Positions 12,560 to 22,074 of a DNA stretch of 64,000 bases are shown piece by piece; within the stretch, counting starts at the first letter, position 1, and every line of letters begins with the position of its first letter. This stretch comes from Viscum album. Its lineage: Eukaryota > Streptophyta > Magnoliopsida > Santalales > Viscaceae. The notes below the pieces were generated by a model. The model saw nothing but the letters and a program-made list of their open reading frames with translations, was not told the DNA's origin and searched no databases. Location of the stretch: contig OY728136.1 in assembly GCA_963277665.1 (NCBI GenBank), positions 1,977,858,576 through 1,977,922,575 of the forward strand, written 5' to 3'. Both the position numbers and the translations under genes were made by a program.

Positions 12560-13740
12560 ACAACCCTATGTTGCAACCTGAATTCCCTAAGTCACACTTC
12601 CCTATTGACTCTATTTCCCTTGTCTTTTATCTCCATGACTACCACCATGGCCTAAGTGTTAGGTAGAATCCCAACTGCCTGATTGATATGGTGTGGTAGT
12701 CACCCTATCCCCTGAACCCTAAGCTGGTTCTGAGCCTCTACCACTACCAATTTGTTATGATCTGAAAAAATGACATACATGCCCCATATTACTGAAAAAA
12801 TGGATCTCCATAGGTGGTTGGGGCACTAGGATATTTGGTGTCCCGTGAAATCACACTAATAACACCACACCTCACTACCCCCTAATGAAGGAAGAGAATG
12901 GTCACTGGACTACCAAGACTGACCTTTAACTCCCTATAATGGGTCATATGATCACTGCTTCCAACTACTGGAAGATCCACCAACACTTGTACTTGGTCCT
13001 GAGGAAGATAATCACCCAATACAGTGACCCTCATTGATATTAATTTCTTAAATCATGGTTTGTTTCACAATATCTGAGAAGGAAGAGAAATAGAACATGT
13101 TCACATAAACCTTGATCTCATAGTCTATTCCCTCCTAAATGTGACTAGATCTAGAATATTTGTCACCATCTAAGGTTAGAATGAACCATTGAATCTCTAT
13201 AAATTAGGTATCATAATCCATAACTACCATGTCCCCCTACTCCAACCACATAAACTTATAGTCCATGTCTGGTTATAGGGTCTCTGGGATGAAGTGGATA
13301 AAGAAGGGGGTCTGAAAATCCATCCAAGTTATCCCAACATGTTGTTTACCCTAGACAAGGACATCCCACTATTAGTGAACTATCCCATACAACATGTTAA
13401 CATCCAACTTCATTCCCTTGTCCTTCAGAGTATCTAAGTGGTCAAGAATGGTCTGCATAGAGTCCATCCACGGTTCTTCCACCTGTGGAGAACCCACACC
13501 TGTGAAAAGTAGAGAGTGTTAATACTAGAACTCATGGGTTAGGTTAGATATAGTTGGATCAGTCTAATGTGGTCCCCTATACAAGGCCGATACTACTCAT
13601 AGGAGGCTCTCGTAGAGTGAATCATCTATAGTTAAGCCCTAAATTTTTGTAGGTTCTGGTTCACCCATTGGAGGGTCAACTCTCTCTCCCACTATGGTTC
13701 TAGGATCCTAACTCTCTATGAAGGAATAACTTTATAAGTC
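12560..13740 (-). pseudogene. Gag remnant of element 2 with zinc knuckle
   Basis: At about 12815-12870 the minus strand keeps the spacing of a CCHC zinc knuckle (C-X2-C-X4-H-X4-C, reading WCY-stop-CDFTGHQIS-stop-CP) with two stops inside it. The rest of gag to about 13740 survives as short frames. The knuckle binds RNA in intact elements. Confidence 0.6.
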
Positions 13741-14540
13741 CAATACAAGATCTTAGAACAATACATATAATGGGTATTTAAAAGCTCAAGATAAAATGGG
13801 ACAGACACAACAAACCACATCCTGGCATGTTATACCCCAACTTTACATTAAACCATTTTTGCTAAAGATTTTCACATTACAATTTTCACATTATTTATCA
13901 AGGTATTATACTCATAAGATTTAAATTATAATTTTTTCAAGGTCATCTTTGGGTCTTAATTCCATGGTAATGGATAAATATAGTTTCATTCACAAGCTAT
14001 AAGAGAAAAAACTTATAGGTTGCTTACTAATGCTTTATTTAGCCAAAACCTCTATTTAAAAATTCATTTATGTAAGTTTTTATGTCAAGGTATCATCCTA
14101 GGAATTTTCCAAGTAAGATTCCATCATAGACTTATATAGAAAACACCATATAAGATTTCAGTGAAACTTTAAATGGTCAATCCCCTCTATCCATAGGAAG
14201 ATTCATATGCATACATGTATATCATGCAATCATTAAAAACACACAAAACAGGTAACCTTATGCGCCTAGTATAATTATTGTATGAACCCATGCTCTCTTG
14301 TAGTATTGGACCAAGATAGAAAAACCCAATAATTGATAATAGAAAAAAGAAATTGAACCACTTAATATGGTAATATAGTAACAATAAAAGCAAAGGTAAT
14401 AAAAAAAATACCATATCTAGTGACTTAGATTTTCCCCATACATGGGTTAGTTACTCTTAGTAACGAGCTCATTACCAAGCCCTGACACATTATTAGTCTT
14501 TAGTCTACCAACCCCAAACAGTAATACAAAAGAAAAGGAC
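13741..14540 (-). other. 5' untranslated region of element 2; no gene seen
   Basis: About 800 bp between the gag remnant and the PBS. It is AT-rich and has no domain I recognise. A small minus-strand frame at 14187-14414 is hydrophobic and has no support as a gene. Confidence 0.5.
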
Positions 14541-14553
14541 ATGCTCTTATACC
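14541..14553 (-). other. Primer-binding site of element 2
   Basis: The minus strand reads TGGTATAAGAGCAT, a one-base variant of the tRNA-Met-type PBS TGGTATCAGAGC. It is followed (to the right on the plus strand) by the LTR edge TGTAATGTC at 14558. Confidence 0.75.
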
Positions 14554-14557
14554 AATT

Positions 14558-15296
14558 TGTAATGTCTAGCCATCCTGAACCACTAAGCGGTGCTCAAACC
14601 GGTGGAATGTCACTAACTATAGGTGCACCTCCCCATATGTCAAAGATGTCAACTAACAGTGAGTGTACAATAAGATTTATTGGGGAGACTATACCCTTAT
14701 GGTAAAAGTGCAGTATAGTGGTAAATAAATGCAATAACATAAATCACATAATATCACAGGATAACATTCGTGCAAGTGCCAATTACAAAACATAACCCAT
14801 GAAATATCCAAAATGATTCTACAACATAGTCAAATAAAAAACATATAATCAGTCATATACGGTAGGTATAAAAGTGAAGAAAATAATAAACAAATCTATA
14901 TAACTCCAAAAGAGGAATGAACTCTATACTAACATCATCCCCTAACTCTATTCTAGCATGAAATTGTAAGTCAGTCATAGGGTGTTTTCTCTTATCCCTA
15001 CCAACATCTATGAAGTATGTTCAGGTACCCAATGGTGGCCCAAGCAAGGTGTGAGTGTGACTCAGTAAGACACCACTGATGATGTCCCTAAATAATCCAA
15101 TCTAGAAAAAAAATTCATATGATGGTTCCATGTATAAAAATTTAAATAACTAGAAGAATAAATAAATAAATAAAAATTTGAACCCAAGCTCTGTGGTGAC
15201 ACCTGAGGCCAAACCCATTGGCTTTGACCACTGTCGGATGTCTCTGAACATGTCAAAAAGACCACGCCAACATAATACACTCCCAATTAGGGGTAA
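14558..15296 (-). repeat. Partial 5' LTR of element 2
   Basis: The LTR begins at TGTAATGTCTAGCC next to the PBS and runs to 15296, where the Cassandra element starts. The remainder may continue to the right of the Cassandra/CACTA nest (from about 30444), but I could not confirm this by matching a second LTR copy. Non-coding. Confidence 0.55.
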
Positions 15297-15698
15297 TATA
15301 ACACCTTAGAATATTAAAGGGTTAAAAGGCTAGATGATATGGCTCATTTCAATAAGGTGAAACCTTCTTTCTGGGAGCCTATCTGATTAGAACTCCATAG
15401 TTAAACATGTTTGGTATGGAGTAGTGATTATGATGGGTGACCTCCTAGGAAGTGATCAGGAGTGATGACCTCATGGGAAGTTTTCCAGGATATGTGTAAG
15501 TGATGAAAAAGCACACTAAAATAACAAGTGTTGGCCTAGTGGGACAATCATTGGTCTGATGATTCGTTTGGACACATGGGTGGGCCTCGAGTAGGGGACC
15601 ATGTGTTTGCAGGGAAACTAGTGGTGTTTGGAGGGCCAGGACCTAATGACCATATTAAGGCAGGGTGTCTGTGCTATTATTAGATCCAAGTTGTTACA
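15297..15698 (+). repeat. Cassandra LTR 1
   Basis: It starts TATAACACC (TGTAACACC in the partner) and ends GTTGTTACA, directly followed by the PBS. Its 5S-like segment is at 15372-15453. It aligns over its full length with 15798-15974 plus 30250 to about 30443. Confidence 0.9.
15372..15453 (+). ncRNA. 5S rRNA-like segment in Cassandra LTR 1
   Basis: The order and wording match the second half of plant 5S rRNA: ATTAGAACTCCATAGTTAA, then the A-box-like AGTTAAACATGTTTGG at 15399-15414, then the C-box-like GATGGGTGACCTCCTAGGAA at 15432-15451. These are the internal RNA polymerase III control elements of 5S genes. It is part of the LTR and not a ribosomal gene, because the 5' part of 5S rRNA does not match and there is no 5S array. 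Confidence 0.85.
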
Positions 15699-15797
15699 TT
15701 GGTATCAAAGGAAGAATGTAGGTGGAAGTGTAGTGGTACTGCCTGGGTTGAGATGTAGGGTCCACTATGAGGACGTTGTGATCTAAAGGGGGGTTAA
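15699..15797 (+). other. Cassandra internal region with PBS and PPT
   Basis: The PBS TGGTATCAAAG (tRNA-Met type) is at 15700-15710, just after LTR 1. The polypurine tract AAAGGGGGG is at 15785-15793, just before LTR 2. Nothing else is encoded. The 99-bp length is typical of TRIMs. Confidence 0.9.
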
Positions 15798-15974
15798 TGT
15801 AACACCACAGAATCTTAAAGGGTTAAAAGGATAAATGATATGACTCGTGTTAACAAGGTGAACATTTATTTTTGGGATTATACCTTATTAGAACTCCAAA
15901 ATTAATCATGTTTGGACCAGATTAGTGATCGGGATGGGTGATCTTCTGAAAAGTCTCTTAGGGTGTGTATAAGT
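15798..15974 (+). repeat. Cassandra LTR 2, left part
   Basis: It starts TGTAACACC and contains the second 5S-like segment at 15872-15954 (A-box-like region about 15900-15914, C-box-like region 15933-15954 with more changes than LTR 1). It is interrupted at 15974 by the CACTA element; the last three bases AGT are the target duplication. Confidence 0.9.
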
Positions 15975-15984
15975 CACTACTGGA

Positions 15985-16260
15985 AAGGGAGGTTTTCCCA
16001 ACTCCTATATACCAACGGTTTTCTTAACCGTTGCTGTAGATTACTTTTACCAATGGTTTAAGGAAACTGTTGGTAAAATCTAGTTAAAATCATCTTTTCC
16101 CAACGGTTTTTCAAAACCATTGGGAAAAGTATACTCTATACTAATGGTTTTCTTAAACCATTGGTATAGAGAGGTTTAAATCATCATATACCAATGATTT
16201 TTACAAAACATTGGTAAAGGATTTATTTCCCAATGGTTTTTACAAACTGTTGGGAAAGTT
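15985..16260. repeat. Left subterminal repeats of CACTA 1
   Basis: About seven copies in alternating orientation of a motif near ACCAACGGTTTT/AAACCGTTGGTA, often paired as short hairpins such as CCAACGGTTTTTCAAAACCA followed by TTGG. In En/Spm elements subterminal motifs are bound by the TNPA protein. Two further copies lie inside at 17378-17428. Confidence 0.85.
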
Positions 16261-16322
16261 TTTCCCCAAATTCACAGAAGCTCTTCTTCCCCCATTCCGC
16301 ACGACTTCAGCCCTAAACAAAA

Positions 16323-16620
16323 GGGAGAATTGGGATTTTCTTTCCCCTACGGCCAAAATCCTTCCATCTTTAAGATTTATTAGTTCTTCACTTGTAATAT
16401 ATAAGTGATATTGCATCTACTATTTTGTTTTTATGTTTTAATTTGGTTGAATTGGAGAAGCGGGATTCTGTTTACCCTAGTGCAGAAATCCTTCATTCCG
16501 ATCCATCTTCAAAATTTCTTAGTTCTACACTTTTAATATATAAGTGATACTTTCATTTTAATGTTCTGCATCTACTGTTTTGGTTTTCTGTTTTGATTTG
16601 GGTGTGTATGAATTTTTTTT
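16323..16620 (+). repeat. Diverged tandem duplication in the CACTA 1 leader
   Basis: Two copies start near 16323 and 16454. They share GGAGAA..GGGATT, AATCCTTC, CTTAGTTCTNCACTT, AATATATAAGTGATA and GCATCTACTNTTTTG in the same order. This looks like a duplicated leader or promoter segment upstream of the transposase gene. No coding is seen. Confidence 0.6.
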
Positions 16621-18441
16621 TCTATTTGATTTGGGTGTGTGTGTTGGGCTTTGACAGTGAATCAAATTTGATTCAAAATGAATTATGTGTTAATATCATC
16701 CATAAATTTTCAATTCTTTGAAGGCTTGGTATTAGTGGGAATTTTGTGTTAATATCATCCATATTCCACGTGATTCACATCATGGTAATAATGTGTGATG
16801 GTGTTGTTGAGATCAAAGAGAAAACTCATACACTCCAGGTTGTTTATAGTGGCATGGTTAGTCATGAGTGATAATTGGCTTCCTAAGATGACTGTACTAA
16901 TATAAATTTAGGGTCAATTAAATATGGTTCTCATTGTATGTTATATATTATGTGTCTTTATTGGACAATACTCACTTTTATGGTGGTGGGGTGATTTTCA
17001 CTATCCATGCTAGCATGTGTATACATCCATAACAATGTTAGATAAGTCACAAGTTTAATTTAGTAATCTTGTTATCATTGACATACTTTATTATTAATCT
17101 CAAATTTAAAAATAAATGTTTTTGTCTATACTTTATGAAATTAAACCTTTTTACAAGACATGAACAACCTATTAGTGTATAAGCCTAAAATTTATCCACC
17201 CATGGGGTGCGGTTGACTTGGGGAACTAATTGGGTAATGAAAGGTATGACCATAGAGGTTCCAAAAATGATTTATTGAACATGAGTGAATGATTTGGGAT
17301 GCCTATAACACATAATGGGACCTGAGCCATGTGCCTCTATTTGGGATGCCTATAAAGGGGCCTTGAAGTCCTCTTTTACCAATGGTTGTGTGAAACCGTT
17401 GGTAAAACTCTTCCCTTTACCAATGGTTTGATTCAATGACGAGGCAAGGCACCTTTATTGATGATTGTGGATTTTGAGTTATTGACATGACTCACACTCT
17501 TTCCACTGATGAACCAGATGATTGGGTTGTAGCTCAAGAATCTAGGTCTAATTTTATAATTTATTGAGCCTATTGCATAGTACTACTTCCTACTAGTTGT
17601 AACTATGTTTTTCTTCTTGATACATGACATACATTACCATCATTCGGTTTATGATTCTGTTATTAGTTGGTATTACTGATTTGGTTATTTTCATCCATTT
17701 CCAATATTTTCCCATTTTTATCTTTCTTCTACTTTTTAAATAATAATATTAAAATTGTGCAACTTAGGTAATGAGGGAATAGTCTCCCCCAGACACACCA
17801 AAGGCTCTCACTATTAGTCAATAACATTTGGAATTTTGGTATATGTGCTTGAGGCCATGTGGTCATCTGGTTTTGGGTCACTAATGAGTGGCATCCTGGT
17901 TTGGGATGTCACAATTCCTGGATATCCTTTTTATAGGTGTTTCTAATCAAATCCATACCTATAACTATTGAATGTCCCTCTCCAAAATCAATTGGGACAT
18001 GATTTAATGAATACACCCTACCAACCTATGATCTATGGCCCCAAACCTAGGATCCTTTAATCCATGGTTAAGGTGAAACTTGATGAGGCCATAACTACTT
18101 TTGATGTGATCCTCATCCTACTCCTTATTTTAATCTCCCTAAATAAGTTAAAGTATAAAACTCATGTATTCCCAACAAGACCCTTAAGGATTATGTATTC
18201 CATGATCTACTTCCAATATCTTACTGGGAAATCCTTGAATATAGGCATTAGAAATTTTGTAACTTATTTTCTTATATACACTGTATTTTGTTGTGTTTCT
18301 TAATATGATTCTCATATAGATTAATGTGTCAGTTATGATTTTATATAAAGTAAAGAATTGTCATTTACCTAAATATTTTTTTGATTGAACTTCAATATTA
18401 TTGAATCGCTTTGAAATGACTTATTGCAATTTTTTTACAGA
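16621..18441 (+). other. 5' non-coding region of the TNPD-like gene; no gene seen
   Basis: No domain is recognisable except a misplaced 100-bp copy of transposase coding DNA at 17421-17520. The segment ends in a pyrimidine tract and AG at 18432-18440 directly before the first coding exon, so much of it is probably 5' intron or leader. Confidence 0.5.
17421..17520 (+). repeat. Misplaced 100-bp copy of the DUF4216 exon
   Basis: It matches 21549-21648 with about nine differences over 100 bases. Its left border falls in CAATGGTTTGAT, which both copies share and which also resembles the subterminal motif ACCAATGGTTT found just upstream. It is a duplicated fragment, not an exon in place. Confidence 0.8.
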
Positions 18442-21400
18442 ATGGATAGAAGTTGGATGTACGAAACTGATCGGATTTCAACCGATTTTGAAAATAATTT
18501 GAATAGATTTTTAGATTTTGAATTTTACATGGCTTCATATAGTGGTCGCATACACTGCCCATGTTCTAATTGCATTGGAAGACCTTGGTTGAGTCATGAA
18601 GTAGTTATCTATCATATAACCAAATATGGTTTCCAAACAAACTATTATGTGTGGTATCACAATAGAGAGAAAATTTAATCTCAAAATGTTGATGATCCAA
18701 ATGATATGACTGAATTGGAGAGTTTGATATATGATCGGTTTCCATTTATTCGGCATCATGAGAAGGAAAGGATGTCCATCCAACAAGATTTTGATACAAG
18801 CACACATGATCCGTCCAATGAAAATGATGATGTTGATAGGGTGAAAAAATTGAATGATGTTGTGACGACTCCAATATATCAGCAATGTGGTAAAATGAAA
18901 AAGTTGGAATTTTTAATCAGATTGTTTCATGGGAAAACTATCTATGGGATTTCAAATACTACAATCGATTATATTCTTACCTTCTTGAAGGACTTAATTT
19001 CAGATGATGTAGATATTCCCTCAAACCAATATATGGCATGGAAGTTAGTTGATGAACTTGGATTCTCAAAAAAAATTCATGCTTGCATGAATGATTGTAT
19101 CTTATTTTGGGAAAAACTACTGAAAGAAATGATTGTATCAAATGTGGAACCTCCTGATGGAAGCCAAAATATGATGTAACACCATCTCGTGTGACATAAA
19201 AAGTAATGTGGCACTTTCCATTGATCCCCAGATTACAGAACCTTTTCATGTATGATGAAATATCAATAAAAATGAGATGGCATGACACTGAGAGAAAAAA
19301 TAATAATAAAGAGTTGGTTCACCCTGTAGATGGATTTTCATGGCAGAGATTTGATGCTTGATATCCTGAATTTTCAGCCGACGTGCGTAATGTGAGACTG
19401 GGAATTTCATGTGATGGTTTTAATCCATTTGGGTAGATGCTTACTTTTCACAACACATGGCTGGTTTTCATACACATTTATAACCTTCCCCCATGGTTGT
19501 GTATGAAATGGCCTTACACTTTCTTGAGTATACTTATATTTATCCCTTCTGATCCCGACAATGATATAGATGTATACATGCAACCTTTAATAAAATAATT
19601 GAAACTTCTTTGGTATGTGGGTGTGCCCACATAATATGCATGTTCGAAAGACATATTTCATATGTGTGTTGTGCTTATGTGGACGATCAATGATTTTTCT
19701 GATTATGCAATGATGTCTGGATGGAGAAAAAAAGGAAAATTGCCATGTCCTATTTGTATGATGAATACTCGATCGAGAAGACTAAAATATCATCGTAGTT
19801 TTAGTTTTATGGGACATCGGTGATTCTTTCCAATGAACCATCCATATAGAAACAATCGTTGAAGATTTGACAATACCATGGAGACTGACGATCCACCTCA
19901 GCATATGTCTGGAACTGATGTGCTTAATGAATTTAAAGATTTCAGTTATTCATTTGGGAAGGGTGTAATTAAATCTAGAAAGAGGAAAAATGTTTCCAAT
20001 GATACCAATTACAATTGGAAGAAGAAGAGTATATTCTTTGAGTTGTCTTATTGATCAACCAACTTGTTACGTCATTGCTTAGACGTAATGCACATTGAAA
20101 AGAATATATGTGAAATGTTGCTTTCGATTCTTCTAAATGTCAAGGGGAAAACAAAATATGATTTACTATCTCAGAGTGACTTGGTAGATTGGGGGATCAG
20201 ACCAGAATTGCATCCTATTTTTATTAGTGAAAATAAATGGAAAGTTCCATGTTCTTCTTATGTGATGACACCTGCTGAAAAAAAATCAATTTCTAGAAGT
20301 GTTAGAGACTATTAAAGTTCCTGATGGCTATTCAAGCAATATATCAAAACAGGTCAACAGAAAAGAGTTGAAGCTGAAATCTTTGAATACTAATGATTAT
20401 CACGTCCTTTTGCATGAGTTGATTCCAATAGAAATATGTCATTTCTTGTCCAATAATGTAAGAATATTAGTTATTCAGTTGTGCTATTTGTTTAGAGATA
20501 TTTGTGCTAATAATTTTTCCAAATCCTTCTTGCAAAAACTGTTGGCAGAGACACCATTAATTTTGTTTGAGTTAGAGAAAATATTCCCTCCATAATTTTT
20601 TACATGCATGTTGCATCTGACTATCCATCTTCTGACTGAAATACTTCTTGGAGGACCCTTTGCTTTCCGTTGGATGTATCCAACTGAAATAAACATGTAA
20701 ACATTGAAATCATATGTTCGGGATAGGAATTATCCTGAAGGTTCTATTGTGAACGGTTACTTGGCTCAAGAATGTATGGATTTCTGCTCAATGTATTTGT
20801 CTGATCTTACTACGAGAATAAACAGACCAATGAGAAATGAATAATAGTATGATAAAATTGAACCCAGTTTTCTATTACTTCCTCAGATAGGAGAAATTCC
20901 GGGATCATATACATTTATGACATTAATCCTTGAAGAGAGAGAGATGGCACATCGCACAGTGTTGTTCAATTGTGATTTGTTCAATGAGTATATCAAGTAA
21001 GTAAATTGTACGTGTATCTCTTATCTTATCTCTTGTAATTTTAAATATTTGTTAAACTATTATTATTTTTATTTATAGGGAACATCAAGAATTGATATAT
21101 AGAAAGCATCGTTATTTATATTTGAGAAGGAAAGAGACTTTTCATAGCGAAGGGTTTTCTTCTTGGTTGAAATTGAAGGTAAAAATATTTCTGTAATAAC
21201 TAAATAAAAATAATATTTAATTAATTTTACTATTTGTTTATATTTCAGGTATCGAGTTTTCCTATAGACTCTGTTTATGAGGAAATAAGAACTTTGGATT
21301 TTGGTCTTAATACCATGGTTTGTGCTTGTAAATCACTTGTGATCAATGGATACAAATTTATTATCACTGAACGAGCAAGAAACATGAGAACACAGCATGA

Positions 21401-21875
21401 TGGTGTTATGCTAACTATCACAATAGACTGTTATGCCAGTTCATCAGATAATAGACCTTGTTCTGAAAATGTAGCTTATTATGGAGTCATAGAGAAAATA
21501 ATAATTTTGTATTATTACTCGAATGGTCGAGTCACGATGATAAAATGTCAATGGTTTGATTTAATGACGAGGCAAGGCACCTTTATTGATAATTGTGGAT
21601 ATCAAGTTATTGACATGACTTTCACTCTTTCCACTGATGAACCATATGTATTGGCATCAATGGTGAAACAAGTTTTTTATGTCAAAGATCATCGTCATCC
21701 TAAATTCGGTGTAATTATTGAAGTAAATCCCAGACATGTTTTTGATGATAGTGATGATGAAGTTGAAACTATCCCTACTACAATTGGAAGCAATCCATTT
21801 ATTACTTATGATGACTCCAATAGTTTAATTGTCAGAGTTGATTGTGAACCCAAAGTTGTGGTGGGAAATATATAG
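18442..21875 (+). pseudogene. TNPD-like CACTA transposase gene, broken
   Basis: Domains in order. A transposase-associated N-terminal domain starts at ATG 18442 (MDRSWMYETDR, with CPCSNC and VWYH motifs), just after a splice-acceptor-like tract. One TAA stop at 18676-18678 follows, then an acidic linker to 19179. The transposase_21 catalytic region covers about 19195-20320 (MRWHDTER, CDGFNPFG, NLPPWLCMKW, HCLDVMHIEKNICE) with several stops and frame changes. A DUF4218-like region covers about 20320-21000 (VPDGYSSNIS, FRWMYPTE, YPEGSIVNGYLAQECMDFCS). A small exon at about 21080-21180 follows, then a DUF4216 exon. The product would bind and cut element ends. At least five disruptions make it inactive. 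Confidence 0.88.
21249..21875 (+). CDS. DUF4216 exon of the TNPD-like gene, still open
   Basis: The longest undamaged part of the transposase gene. It begins after a clear acceptor (TATTTCAG) with VSSFPIDSVYEEI and runs 208 codons to a TAG at 21873. It contains the DUF4216 wording YYGVIEKIIILYY, KCQWFDL, TDEPYVLASMVKQVFYVKD, then an acidic tail (DDSDDEVE). Introns on either side have plausible GT/AG ends (21181-21248 upstream). The role of DUF4216 is unknown, but it is a fixed C-terminal part of CACTA transposases. It is an exon, not an independent gene. Confidence 0.8.
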   Translation, partial: VSSFPIDSVYEEIRTLDFGLNTMVCACKSLVINGYKFIITERARNMRTQHDGVMLTITIDCYASSSDNRPCSENVAYYGVIEKIIILYYYSNGRVTMIKCQWFDLMTRQGTFIDNCGYQVIDMTFTLSTDEPYVLASMVKQVFYVKDHRHPKFGVIIEVNPRHVFDDSDDEVETIPTTIGSNPFITYDDSNSLIVRVDCEPKVVVGNI

Positions 21876-22074
21876 AATCATACAGTATTGTTCTCACCTA
21901 CATGTTTCACCTACATCATTCAGAGTGTGTATCCTAGTACTTACCTTCAAACCACCATAAATATTCTGTTTCTTTATGTTTTTTTTTATCAAAATGGTTT
22001 TTCTATATTTTGTTTTTTGGGTTACACATTAGTTCTCTATTTCTAATTACTTTCATATTTGTTTTCATTGCAGG

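Larger units (their letters stand above)
9150..14557 (-). mobile_element. Internal region of a second decayed chromovirus (element 2)
   Basis: Minus-strand order from right to left: PBS 14541-14553, 5' untranslated region, gag about 12560-13740 with a zinc-knuckle remnant, RT about 11290-11860, RNase H end about 10690-10830, integrase core about 9860-10120, and integrase C-terminus plus chromodomain about 9200-9480. The chromodomain places it among chromoviruses. All genes carry stops and frame changes. It is a separate insertion from element 1, as it has its own PBS, LTR edge and full gene set. Confidence 0.8.

Noticed and set aside
15372..15954. Two 5S rRNA genes
   Set aside because: Only the second half of 5S matches, both copies lie at equal positions in LTRs, and PBS and PPT lie between them, as in Cassandra.
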